Assembly (NCBI RefSeq): GCF_001713395.1
Contig: NZ_CP016452.1
Location: forward strand, 1,426,001 to 1,490,000
Length of the DNA stretch: 64,000 nt
Reading direction: 5' to 3'
Origin: Sinorhizobium sp. RAC02
GTDB taxonomy: Bacteria > Pseudomonadota > Alphaproteobacteria > Rhizobiales > Rhizobiaceae
The notes beneath the pieces were generated by a model. The model made no database searches and was not told where the DNA came from. It was given only the letters and a program-made list of their open reading frames with translations. The position numbers and the translations under genes were made by a program. Below, piece by piece: positions 8,663-17,404 of this stretch (position 1 is its first letter; each line of letters begins with the position of its first letter).

Positions 8663-9034
8663 TCATTTCGGCAGTGGCCGGGTCAGAATGAAGAGCACGC
8701 TCCCCGACAGGATAAGCCCGACGATGGCAGCAAGAAGCGGCGAGGGCTGCGTGCGGTACCAGAAGAAGCCGTAGCTCGCGGCAATGAGAGAAACGGCGAC
8801 GATTTTCGCACGCGCGGCGATCGCTCCCTCGCGTTGCCAATTTCTCAACGGCGGGCCGAGCGTGCGATGGTTGAGCAGCCACTTCTCCAGGCGGGGCGAG
8901 GAACGGGAAAAGCACCAGACGGCGACCAGCAGGAACGGCGTTGTGGGCAGCAGAGGCAGGAAGGCCCCGACGATGCCGAGCGCTGTCATCAGCAGGCCAG
9001 CCAGCATGTAGATCGAGCGCACGAGGTTCCTCAT
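8663..9034 (-). CDS. DUF454 (YbaN) family inner-membrane protein
   Basis: Small membrane protein of 123 residues with the family signature LGIVGAFLPLLPTTPFLLVAVWCF in its first half (two close hydrophobic segments), a central NHRTLGPPLRNW motif and two further hydrophobic segments near the C terminus. Function of the family is unknown. The frame is open up to 9247, but only the part from ATG 9034 (MRNLVRSIYM) resembles the family, and the longer version would run into the divergent gene at 9135. Confidence 0.8.
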   Translation of the reverse strand: MRNLVRSIYMLAGLLMTALGIVGAFLPLLPTTPFLLVAVWCFSRSSPRLEKWLLNHRTLGPPLRNWQREGAIAARAKIVAVSLIAASYGFFWYRTQPSPLLAAIVGLILSGSVLFILTRPLPK

Positions 9035-9134
9035 CACAAACGGTGTTGACCGTTCAGATAGAGTGCTTTGTCCTTGTGTCCAAGAGGCCACGACGTCGCG
9101 ACGATTGGAACGAACATCTTCGTCAGGCATTCCT

Positions 9135-9977
9135 ATGCCGACTGAAGCAGGGCGGGCTAAGCGAATGTTGGATGATGCCGCGGGCGAAAACACGAATGCC
9201 TGGTGGACGACGCACCGGGGCGCGTCGCCCGTGGTTGCGACAGCCATTCACGATGGCCATGCGGTCCGCGAAAATCTGCTGTTGAAAATGGCGCTCAAGG
9301 AGGATGAACGCCTGCGTGAAGAGGACCCTTTCACCGCGCAAACCATCCGCGATCTGCAAAACCGTATCGTCTTTCATCGTTCCCGTTTCGAGGTCGACCT
9401 CAATCGTGCCCGGGATGGGGCTTTCTATCTCCGACCCGAGCAGGCCTGGGGACTGAAGGTCTGGCGCGAAACGCCCTCCGATGCGGAGATCGCAGAGACG
9501 CTCGCCGTTCATGACGCCTATTATGACATGCTGGAAAACTACCTGCGGGGTGTCGCGGCGCAGTACGGCCGTTTCATCGTGCTCGACATCCACAGCTACA
9601 ACCATCGCCGGGCGGGAGCGGCGGCCGCCTCGACCGAGGCGAGCGACGCGCCGGAGATCAATATCGGCACCATCTCGATGGACCGCGACCGCTGGGCGCC
9701 GATCGTCGATGCGTTCATGGGCTTTGCTGCCGATTTCGATTTTCTTGGCCGCAGATTGGATGTGCGCGAGAACATCGCCTTCCAGGGGCGCGGTGAGCAG
9801 ACGCGGTTCATCCATGAGCGGTTTCCCGAAACCGGCTGTGCCATCGCGATCGAATTCAAGAAGATTTTCATGGATGAGTGGACGGGCGCGCCGGACTGGC
9901 AGGCCATCGCGGCGTTTCGCACGCTGATAGCCGGATCCGTACCAGTGCTCGAAAGGGCGCTGCGGGAGGTCGCATGA
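9135..9977 (+). CDS. N-formylglutamate amidohydrolase family protein
   Basis: Zinc hydrolase of the FGase family, 280 residues. Visible blocks are the metal-site candidates AIHDGHAVREN and VLDIHSYNHRR, and ERFPETGCAIAIEFKKIFMDE near the C terminus. The classical family member removes formate from N-formylglutamate in histidine degradation, but no hut genes are nearby, and this subgroup travels with a DUF1704 protein and a GshB-like ligase, so the substrate may be another N-acyl or gamma-glutamyl compound (inference). ATG 9135 is chosen because upstream in-frame sequence (to 9063) has no family character. Its stop overlaps the next start by four bases. Confidence 0.8.
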   Translation: MPTEAGRAKRMLDDAAGENTNAWWTTHRGASPVVATAIHDGHAVRENLLLKMALKEDERLREEDPFTAQTIRDLQNRIVFHRSRFEVDLNRARDGAFYLRPEQAWGLKVWRETPSDAEIAETLAVHDAYYDMLENYLRGVAAQYGRFIVLDIHSYNHRRAGAAAASTEASDAPEINIGTISMDRDRWAPIVDAFMGFAADFDFLGRRLDVRENIAFQGRGEQTRFIHERFPETGCAIAIEFKKIFMDEWTGAPDWQAIAAFRTLIAGSVPVLERALREVA

Positions 9978-11869
9978 GTCCCACCACGACGGCCCGCAAG
10001 CCACGACGAAAAAAAGAGAAGTCTCTTGTCGAAGAGGTGGTCGAGGCGCTCGACGCCGGGAAATCCATGCGCCGGGATCTCGACGGGGGACGCCTGCATA
10101 TCGACCGGCCGTTGCCGTTCCTGTGCCTGCATATCGGGGATCCAGGCGGGCATATCGTGGCCCGCGAGGTTGCGGCCGCAAACGCGTCCTATCTGCTTGT
10201 TAGCCGCATCGAGGATGCCATCGAACTCATCGTGCCGATTGCGAAGGCTCTCCGCCGGAAATTCGGTACCTTCGTGCTGCTCGACGTGGACGAATTCGAC
10301 CGTGACCGATTGCTTTCCGACGACGCACCGTTTCTGCAACCGTTCGAAGTCATGCTGTCGGCAACCTCAGGCACTGCGGCGAAGCGGGCGCTCGGGGCCT
10401 TCGAGGCGGCGGTGAAGGGGTTCGAGGCCCGTTTTCGCACACCGCATGTCGAGCTTTGCGCCGCAGAGGACGATCCGTGCGTGCGCCCTGAGCTTCTGGC
10501 GCTGCGGCTGCCGCTTCTGACGCTGCGTTTCGCGCCGATCTACCGCGTCACCGGATCGGAAGCCACCTATCCGGATTTGCGCGAACGTCTCATCGACAAT
10601 TTTCTCGATGCGGGCCTGCGGGCCTTCGCAGCGTTTCTCGATGCGGATGGTTTCCCGAAGCCGGCCACTTACCGAGCCTTTGGCCGGAAGGCGTTCATCG
10701 ATGCCGTCGAACGGGCGGATCGCGGCATGGATGACGTCGCCTCGAGCTTCGATTTTCTGCTCGCCGTCACCCCGATCAATGCGGATGCGGCCTGGAAGGA
10801 GTTCAAGGCGAACAAATTCGAAAAACCACCACGCTTTCTCTATCGGCCGTTGAGCCTGCTTGTGGAGCAGGAAAAACGCCGGCTCTATTCGATCGCGCTT
10901 GATCGGCTCGAAGATCCCGTGCTGCACCAGATCTACCGGGAAAAACAGCAGGAACTCGATCTTCAGCTGACGCTGATCGCCGAACGGGAAAAAGCGCGAT
11001 TCGTCGAGTTCGGGCGCGCGCTCTACGGTCCGGTCGAGCCGTCGCTGTTGAAGGCGGCCCACGAGGTTCTGGATGGAACCTCCGATGCCGGGCGCACGTC
11101 TTCCCTTTCGGGCGGTGACGACGAGGTCGTGGACTGCTTTTATGTCGAGCACCGCGCACGCACGATGATGCTGGACTATCATCTCCGCTACGATGGTTTC
11201 GACGCCGCCATCGAACTGCGCGACGACGTGCCTGCCGGTTTGCTGGTGTCGGGGCGGCGCCTGCTCATTTCCCGCCGCACGCGCATGATGCGCCACCGCG
11301 TGGAGGCGCTGCTCAGCCACGAGGTGGGCGTCCATCTTCTTACCTATTTCAACGGGTCGGCACAGGGGTTGCGTGTGTTCCGGATCGGCCTTTCCGGTTA
11401 CGAGGGCATGCAGGAGGGGCTTGCGGTTTTCGCCGAATTCCTGGCTGGTGGTTTTACGCCGGAGCGCCTGCGCCTGCTGGCCGCCCGCGTCATCGGCTGC
11501 GATCTCATGCTGGCCGGAGCGTCCTTCGCCGAAAGCTTTCGTACTTTGGTACAAGAGCATGATTTCGATGCAGAAACAGCCTTCGGCCTTCTGCTGCGGG
11601 TCTTCCGGGGAGGAGGACTCGCCAAGGATGCGATCTATCTGCGGGGACTGTTATCGCTGCTCAGCCACCTAAAGGCCGGCGGCGCGCTCGACCCGTTCTG
11701 GATGGGCAAGATTTCCGCGTCCCATTTCAGCGTGATGGAGGAGCTTGGTGCTCGCGGCCTGCTGAAGGCGCCGATCTTGCGACCACTCTGTCTCGAAACC
11801 GACCGGGGCCGCGCAAGGCTGGAACGCGCCCGCACCGGTCTCACACCCCTTTCCATGCTCGAAGCTTGA
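9974..11869 (+). CDS. DUF1704 / 'flavohemoglobin expression-modulating QEGLA motif' protein, metallopeptidase-like
   Basis: Protein of 631 residues starting at ATG 9974, which overlaps the previous stop (ATGA). The C-terminal half has HEVGVH (His449-His454), the HExxxH zinc motif, and QEGLAVFAE (Gln480, Glu481), the family signature and probable third ligand. DUF1704 also occurs in eukaryotic tubulin detyrosinases (MATCAP), which are carboxypeptidases using this motif, so a peptidase role is likely here. The name used in databases comes from an old expression screen and says little about activity. No signal peptide or membrane segment. Between FGase and ATP-grasp genes, it looks like part of one pathway. 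Confidence 0.85.
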   Translation: MSPTTTARKPRRKKEKSLVEEVVEALDAGKSMRRDLDGGRLHIDRPLPFLCLHIGDPGGHIVAREVAAANASYLLVSRIEDAIELIVPIAKALRRKFGTFVLLDVDEFDRDRLLSDDAPFLQPFEVMLSATSGTAAKRALGAFEAAVKGFEARFRTPHVELCAAEDDPCVRPELLALRLPLLTLRFAPIYRVTGSEATYPDLRERLIDNFLDAGLRAFAAFLDADGFPKPATYRAFGRKAFIDAVERADRGMDDVASSFDFLLAVTPINADAAWKEFKANKFEKPPRFLYRPLSLLVEQEKRRLYSIALDRLEDPVLHQIYREKQQELDLQLTLIAEREKARFVEFGRALYGPVEPSLLKAAHEVLDGTSDAGRTSSLSGGDDEVVDCFYVEHRARTMMLDYHLRYDGFDAAIELRDDVPAGLLVSGRRLLISRRTRMMRHRVEALLSHEVGVHLLTYFNGSAQGLRVFRIGLSGYEGMQEGLAVFAEFLAGGFTPERLRLLAARVIGCDLMLAGASFAESFRTLVQEHDFDAETAFGLLLRVFRGGGLAKDAIYLRGLLSLLSHLKAGGALDPFWMGKISASHFSVMEELGARGLLKAPILRPLCLETDRGRARLERARTGLTPLSMLEA

Positions 11870-11880
11870 GGAGAGCAACC

Positions 11881-12927
11881 ATGCGTATCGCCTTTTTCGT
11901 CAACTCGATCGAGGGGGAGACCCCGACCTATACGACCACAGCGCTCGCCATGGCGGCGGTCGCGCGCGGACACGACATTTGCTACATAACGCCCGGTGAT
12001 TTCGTGCTGCGGGCCGACGATAGTCTCGCCATCCGCGGCCATGTTCTGCCCGGCAAACGCTACAAGAAGCCGGAGAGTTTTCACGCCGCCCTCCAGGGCG
12101 ATGACGCAACCGTTGAAACGATGGACGTGGGCGACGTCGACGTGGTTTTCCTTCGCAACGACCCGTCGCTCGACGCCGACGACCGGCCCTGGGCCGCTCA
12201 TGTTGGTGCAATGTTCGGCCGGCTGGCCGCCGCACGCGGTAGCATTGTCGTCAACGATCCCGACGGCCTGACGCTGGCGCAGAACAAGCTCTACTTTCAG
12301 GGCTTTCCGCGGGCTGTTCGGCCGGAGACGCTGATTTCCAAGAGCATCGACGAGATTCGCGCCTTCATCGACAGTCACAAGGACGGCGTCATCATGAAGC
12401 CGCTGCAGGGATCCGGCGGCAAGAACGTCTTCAAGATCGGTTCTGCCGACGAAGCGAACCTCAACCAGATTTTCGAGGCAGTCAGCGGCGAGGGATACCT
12501 GATCGTCCAGAACTACCTGCCGGCGGCAACCGAAGGGGACATCCGCCTTTTCCTGATGAACGGGCGCCCGCTGGAGCAGGATGGCAAATATGCTGCCATC
12601 CGCCGCGTGCCGGCCAAGGGCGAGGTCCGCTCGAACATTCATGCCGCGGGCACCGCAGTCGCGGTCGAGATCACGCCGGAAATCCTGGCAATTGCCGAAA
12701 TGGTCCGACCCAAGCTTATCGAGGACGGCATGTTCCTCGTCGGCCTCGACATCGTCGGCGACAAGATTCTGGAGATCAACGTCTTCACGCCGGGTGGCCT
12801 CAGCGCGATGCTCGACCTCTACGATGTCGATTTCGGCCAGAACATCATATCCGCTCTGGAGGACAAGGTCGCCCAGCGCGATGCTTATGCCGGCGCGATT
12901 GCCAACAGAACGCTCGCCACCTTGTGA
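11881..12927 (+). CDS. Glutathione-synthetase-like ATP-grasp ligase
   Basis: ATP-dependent carboxylate-amine ligase of the GshB type, 348 residues. It begins MRIAFFVNSI, then shows DVVFLRNDPSLDADDRPW and a linker DPDGLTLAQNKLY, the ATP-binding lysine and glycine loop IMKPLQGSGGKNVFK, RLFLMNGRP, and the metal site GLDIVGDKILEINVFTPGG. ATG 11881 follows GAGGAGAGCAACC; the frame upstream (from 11866) overlaps the DUF1704 stop. A housekeeping gshB would normally stand alone or with other genes, so this is probably a paralogue making a peptide-like product together with its two partners. Specificity cannot be read from sequence. Confidence 0.82.
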   Translation: MRIAFFVNSIEGETPTYTTTALAMAAVARGHDICYITPGDFVLRADDSLAIRGHVLPGKRYKKPESFHAALQGDDATVETMDVGDVDVVFLRNDPSLDADDRPWAAHVGAMFGRLAAARGSIVVNDPDGLTLAQNKLYFQGFPRAVRPETLISKSIDEIRAFIDSHKDGVIMKPLQGSGGKNVFKIGSADEANLNQIFEAVSGEGYLIVQNYLPAATEGDIRLFLMNGRPLEQDGKYAAIRRVPAKGEVRSNIHAAGTAVAVEITPEILAIAEMVRPKLIEDGMFLVGLDIVGDKILEINVFTPGGLSAMLDLYDVDFGQNIISALEDKVAQRDAYAGAIANRTLATL

Positions 12928-12933
12928 AAGCGA

Positions 12934-13260
12934 TCAGATCAATTTGCTGTTTGCCGAAGCCTTGGTCGATTTCGCCTTGGCGACGGCCTTGGCTGCGGCA
13001 GGCTTCTCAGCAGCGGCTTCCGCCTTCTTCTTCGGCTTGGCCGCCTCTGCCTTTTTCTCCCCAGCCTTTGTGGAGATTTCGATCAGCGGCTTCTTCGCGC
13101 TCGACGGCTTTGCCTCTGCGACAAGGGCTACACGTTCGAGTTCCTCGCGCTCACGCACGGCCTGTTCCCAATGGTCGCCGTCATTACCGTGTGGCCGGCC
13201 GGCCTCTTCCCAGATCAAGTAGGCGCGCTTGCTGATCCATTCACTTTTCGCATCCGTCAT
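12934..13260 (-). CDS. DUF2934 domain protein with Ala/Lys-rich tail
   Basis: Small protein of 108 residues. The N-terminal 45 residues (SEWISKRAYLIWEEAGRP, then HWEQAVRERE) are a typical DUF2934 domain, of unknown function and common in rhizobia. The remainder is a basic Ala/Lys/Glu-rich tail resembling histone H1-like or nucleic-acid-associated tails. ATG 13260 is used because the upstream in-frame part (to 13389) has no family similarity. It converges on the GshB-like gene with six bases between the stops. Confidence 0.75.
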   Translation of the reverse strand: MTDAKSEWISKRAYLIWEEAGRPHGNDGDHWEQAVREREELERVALVAEAKPSSAKKPLIEISTKAGEKKAEAAKPKKKAEAAAEKPAAAKAVAKAKSTKASANSKLI

Positions 13261-14147
13261 CGTGTATCCCCGTTCCAGAGTGGACTGACGCCGTGCCGGA
13301 TATGCCGCAGGCTTGCGAGCAGTCACCGGGACACGGAACTCACTGGACGACCGGGAACATCGACCGGCAGGTCCAGATATTCGACGCACCTTTCGCTCCG
13401 GCCGAAGCCTCCGGGAGCAGGTCTGCTAAATGCGATTCGCCGAACTAGAATGCGCCCAAAGCGAAATGGCATCAAGCCGAGCGGATTGCGTCGGGATCAC
13501 CGTTTTGAGGGATGGTAAGGAAATCTTATCGCGTTCCTCGCGGTGAAACGGCGTAATTTTGGAAAAGTTTCGTGCTTGCGGGTGGACAGCGCCAACTCGG
13601 CCAACGTATTGTCCGGATGAAAGAATCTTCAAGATAATCGACGAACTAGAGAGGCAGGGCGTTTGGCAGCATTCGGGCAACAGCATCGACCGGCTTGTCG
13701 GACTTTTCGCCTTCTCTGCACCTCGCTGACCTGTCTTTTGTTGTTGATATCGACGCTGACGGTTCCCGCCGCCGCCAGTTCTCCGTCAAAAGTGCTTCGC
13801 TATGGCACGCTGAAGACGGCGAATACCTCATCTGCTCTTGCCGATATGGAATGCCGCAAGCGCGTCGTGGCTGGCACGGCAATGACATTCGATGGCAGCG
13901 GAATAGACCACGCCTGTCTGTCGACAGAGACGAACGTTCACCAGAACGGCATTGCCGTCAACGCTGCCATTGTACCGCCTTCCGGTATCGGCAATGGTTG
14001 TATCCAGACGCATCGGGCGCGTGCGCCCCCGCTCGATTTCGCCTGACGGCCGCCTCGATCGTTCCCGTCGATCGCCGCGGTCTTCCCGATGTCGCCGGCG
14101 TGCCGGCATGTGAGAAGTTCTGACGTTCGAAAGCGATCGATCATCCG
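13261..14147. other. 887-base region with no confidently coding gene
   Basis: Between the DUF2934 start and mrpA. Three competing frames are open in 13663-14123, of which only the plus-strand frame 13663-14046 looks possibly real. The part 13261-13662 is richer in A/T than its surroundings and holds the promoter side of the DUF2934 gene; I saw no repeat, tRNA or clear operator. The mrp promoter should lie in 14047-14147. Confidence 0.5.
13663..14046 (+). CDS. Possible small secreted protein (hypothetical)
   Basis: Open frame of 127 residues starting at TTG 13663 with GAGGCAGGG upstream. Residues 17-40 resemble a signal peptide: LLCTSLTCLLLLISTLTV, then AAASS as a cleavage site. The predicted mature part is about 85 residues with four cysteines and no family I know. 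Overlapping frames of similar length exist on both strands (13695-14123 plus, 13828-14109 minus), so coding status is uncertain. Confidence 0.3.
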   Translation: MAAFGQQHRPACRTFRLLCTSLTCLLLLISTLTVPAAASSPSKVLRYGTLKTANTSSALADMECRKRVVAGTAMTFDGSGIDHACLSTETNVHQNGIAVNAAIVPPSGIGNGCIQTHRARAPPLDFA

Positions 14148-17066
14148 ATGACAGGTGAAATGATTCTGGTCCTGCTGGTCTGCCTTCCCTTTGCGGGAAG
14201 CCTCGCCGCGACCATTCTCTTGCGGACGGATTCCCGCATTCTTGCAGCGCGCATGTCGGGCGCCGTGTCGTTTGCGGCCCTCCTGCTGACGGCAGCGCTC
14301 TACCCGGCGGTGCGCGCTGGCGGCAAGGTGCGGTTCGATCTCGAATGGCTGCCGCAGCTCGGATTGAACGTCACGCTGCGCATGGATGGGTTTGCCTGGC
14401 TATTTGCCATGCTCATCACCGGCATCGGCTGCCTCGTGGTGCTCTATGCGCGCTACTACATGTCGGAGGAGGATCCGGTCCCGCGGTTCTTCTCCTTCCT
14501 GCTCGCCTTCATGGGCTCGATGCTCGGCATCGTGCTGTCGGGCAACATCATCCTGCTCTCGGTGTTCTGGGAGCTGACCAGCATCTTCTCCTTCCTGCTG
14601 ATCAGCTACTGGCACCACAATGCCGCGGCGCGCGACGGTGCGCGCATGGCGCTGACGATCACCGGCATCGGCGGCTTCTGCCTGCTCGCGGGCCTGCTGG
14701 TGCTCGGCCATATCGTCGGCAGCTACGATCTCGACGTGGTGCTCGCCTCCGGAGACCAGATCAAGGCGCATCCGCTCTATCTTACCGCGCTCGTCCTGAT
14801 CCTCATGGGCGCGCTGACCAAAAGCGCGCAGGTGCCGTTCCATTTCTGGCTGCCGAATGCCATGGCGGCGCCGACGCCGGTTTCGGCCTATCTGCATTCC
14901 GCTACCATGGTGAAGGCGGGCGTCTTCCTCCTCGTGCGCTTCTGGCCGGCGCTGTCCGGTACCTATGAATGGTTCATGCTGGTCGGCATCGCCGGCATCA
15001 GCACACTGTTGCTCGGCGCCTATTTCGCCATGTTCCAGCAGGACCTTAAGGGCCTGCTCGCCTATTCGACGATCAGCCATCTCGGCCTCATCACCACGCT
15101 GCTCAGCCTCGGCAGCCCGCTGGCGGCGGTGGCTGCGATCTTCCACATGATGAACCATGCCACCTTCAAGGCATCGCTCTTCATGGCTGCCGGCATCATC
15201 GACCATGAAACCGGCACGCGCGACATGCGACGATTAAGCGGGCTCTTAAAATACCTGCCGATTACCGGCACGCTCGCCATGGTGGCGAGCGCGGCGATGG
15301 CGGGCGTGCCGCTGCTCAACGGCTTCATCTCGAAGGAGATGTTCTTTGCCGAAGCGGTTGAAACGCATGCAGATTCGGTTCTTGATCGCATCCTGCCCTA
15401 TGTCGCGGTGCTCGCCGGCGCCTTCTCCGTCGCCTATTCGCTCCGCTTCATCCACATGGTGTTCTTCGGCCCCGAGCCAACCGATCTGCCGAAACCGAAA
15501 CCCCACGAGCCGCCGCACTGGATGCGCTTCCCGATCGAGTTCCTGGTGCTCGCCTGCCTGGTGGTCGGCATCATTCCGAGCCTGTCGATCGGCCCGTTCC
15601 TGCATTCGGCCGTCGTCTCCGTGCTTGGCGACCGCACGCCGGAATACAGCCTCGCCGTCTGGCATGGCGTCAACACGCCGCTGATCATGAGCATAATTGC
15701 GCTCGTCGGCGGCGTGGCACTCTACGCCGTGATGAAGGATTACCTCGCCAAGTGCGACGATGGTCCGCCGCTCTTCCGCCATCTCGGCGGCCAGCGCATC
15801 TTCGAGCGTGTGCTCGTGACCGTATCGTGGAAATGGGCGCGCTGGATGGAAAGCCGTCTGGGTACCCGCAATCTGCAACCGCAGTTGCGCCTCATCGCCA
15901 CGGCCGGTCTGCTGGCGGGTGTCGTGCCGCTCTACATCGCTGGCTTTGCGCCGACGCCGCTGGTTTTTGACGGCGTTGATCCGATCTTCGCAGCCGTCTG
16001 GTGCATCGGTGCCTTCTGCGCGCTGGGTGCCGCCTACCAGGCGAAGTATCACCGTCTTGCGGCACTCGTCCTGCTCGGCGGTGCGGGCATCACCACCTGC
16101 ATCACCTTTGTCTGGCTATCTGCACCGGATCTCGCCATCACGCAGCTCGTCGTCGAGATCGTCACGACGGTGCTGTTGCTGCTCGGCCTGCGCTGGCTGC
16201 CCAAGCGCTCGGAAAAAGTCGACAATTCGGTGTCGTTCTCTGCCCGCAGCCGCCGCTTCCGCGACTTCCTGCTCGCGATTTCCTGCGGCTTCGGCATGTT
16301 CGTCTTTTCCTACGCAATCATGAAGCAGCCGGTGCCGGATGCAATCGCCAGCTATTTCCTGGAAAAGGCCTATACGGAAGGCGGCGGGCGCAACGTGGTC
16401 AACGTCATCCTCGTCGACTTCCGCGGCTTCGACACGCTGGGCGAGATCGCGGTTCTCGCCATCGTAGCGCTGACCGTCTTCGCGCTGTTGCGCCGCTTCC
16501 GTCCGGCCGCTGACAGCGTCGACAAGCCGGAGCAGCAACGCATACAGAATGCCTATGATGCGGAGCGTCCAGAGCGTTCGGCCGGCGACACCGTGCGCGA
16601 CTATCTGCTCGTGCCGTCCGTGATCATGCAGTGGATGTTCCCGGTCATCATCACCTTCTCGATCTACCTGCTCCTGCGCGGACATGACCTGCCAGGCGGT
16701 GGCTTTGCCGCTGGCATCACCATGGCGATCGCCTTCCTGCTGCAATATCTTGCGGGCGGTGTGCGCTGGGCGGAGGATCGCCTGCGCATCCTGCCGCTGC
16801 GCTGGATGGGTATCGGCCTTCTGCTGGCAGCCCTTACCGGCATGGGCGCCTGGCTGTTCGGCTATCCGTTCCTAACGACCTATTCACAATACATAGAGGT
16901 ACCGTTCATCGGCAAAATTCCGGCTGCGACCGCCCTCCTGTTCGACCTCGGGGTCTTCTCGCTAGTCGTCGGCGCCACGGTGCTGATCCTGATTGCGCTT
17001 GCACACCAATCCATACGTACGCATCGGGTCCGCGGCCTCGAAGCCACCAAGGCGGAGGAAACCTGA
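14148..17066 (+). CDS. mrpA: Mrp-type Na+(K+)/H+ antiporter, fused subunits A and B (MrpA/PhaAB)
   Basis: Largest subunit of the multi-protein Mrp antiporter, 972 residues. The N-terminal two thirds are a NuoL/MrpA-like proton-translocating core with SVFWELTSIFSFLLISYW (conserved Glu) and LTKSAQVPFHFWLPNAM (conserved Lys). The last 170 residues (from about 800: DYLLVPSVIMQWMFP, RGHDLPGGGFAAGI) are the MnhB domain, so A and B are one protein, as in Sinorhizobium PhaAB. ATG 14160 is an alternative start with AGGTG just before it. First gene of a six-gene operon with overlapping junctions; exports Na+ or K+ and sustains pH homeostasis at the inner membrane. Confidence 0.95.
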   Translation: MTGEMILVLLVCLPFAGSLAATILLRTDSRILAARMSGAVSFAALLLTAALYPAVRAGGKVRFDLEWLPQLGLNVTLRMDGFAWLFAMLITGIGCLVVLYARYYMSEEDPVPRFFSFLLAFMGSMLGIVLSGNIILLSVFWELTSIFSFLLISYWHHNAAARDGARMALTITGIGGFCLLAGLLVLGHIVGSYDLDVVLASGDQIKAHPLYLTALVLILMGALTKSAQVPFHFWLPNAMAAPTPVSAYLHSATMVKAGVFLLVRFWPALSGTYEWFMLVGIAGISTLLLGAYFAMFQQDLKGLLAYSTISHLGLITTLLSLGSPLAAVAAIFHMMNHATFKASLFMAAGIIDHETGTRDMRRLSGLLKYLPITGTLAMVASAAMAGVPLLNGFISKEMFFAEAVETHADSVLDRILPYVAVLAGAFSVAYSLRFIHMVFFGPEPTDLPKPKPHEPPHWMRFPIEFLVLACLVVGIIPSLSIGPFLHSAVVSVLGDRTPEYSLAVWHGVNTPLIMSIIALVGGVALYAVMKDYLAKCDDGPPLFRHLGGQRIFERVLVTVSWKWARWMESRLGTRNLQPQLRLIATAGLLAGVVPLYIAGFAPTPLVFDGVDPIFAAVWCIGAFCALGAAYQAKYHRLAALVLLGGAGITTCITFVWLSAPDLAITQLVVEIVTTVLLLLGLRWLPKRSEKVDNSVSFSARSRRFRDFLLAISCGFGMFVFSYAIMKQPVPDAIASYFLEKAYTEGGGRNVVNVILVDFRGFDTLGEIAVLAIVALTVFALLRRFRPAADSVDKPEQQRIQNAYDAERPERSAGDTVRDYLLVPSVIMQWMFPVIITFSIYLLLRGHDLPGGGFAAGITMAIAFLLQYLAGGVRWAEDRLRILPLRWMGIGLLLAALTGMGAWLFGYPFLTTYSQYIEVPFIGKIPAATALLFDLGVFSLVVGATVLILIALAHQSIRTHRVRGLEATKAEET

Positions 17067-17404
17067 TGGAACTCGTTCTTTCGATCGGCATCGGCATCAT
17101 GACGGGCTCCGGCGTCTGGCTCATCCTGCGCCCGCGCACCTATCAGGTCATCATCGGCCTTTCCCTGCTGTCCTACGCGGTCAACCTCTTTATCTTCGGC
17201 GTCGGCGGTGTGAAATCCAATGCCGCGCCGTTACTCGGCGAGGGTGTCGACATCTCGGCGGTGACCGATCCGGTGCCGCATGCGCTGGTGCTGACCGCCA
17301 TCGTCATCGGTTTTGCGACGACGGCGCTGTTCCTCGTCGTGCTGCTCGCTGCACGCGGCCTCACCGGCACGGACCATGTCGACGGCAGGGAGCAGCCGAA
17401 ATGA
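17066..17404 (+). CDS. mrpC: Mrp antiporter subunit C (MrpC/PhaC)
   Basis: NuoK-like subunit of 112 residues with three membrane helices and the family blocks GIGIMTGSGVWLILRPRTYQ, LLSYAVNLFIF and DPVPHALVLTAIVIGFATTA. Start overlaps the previous stop by one base (TGATG) and its stop overlaps the mrpD start by four bases, which indicates translational coupling in the Mrp complex. Confidence 0.95.
   Translation: MELVLSIGIGIMTGSGVWLILRPRTYQVIIGLSLLSYAVNLFIFGVGGVKSNAAPLLGEGVDISAVTDPVPHALVLTAIVIGFATTALFLVVLLAARGLTGTDHVDGREQPK

Noticed and set aside
13695..14123. 142-residue open frame overlapping the possible secreted protein
   Set aside because: No signal peptide, membrane segment or family; Arg-rich second half typical of a wrong frame.
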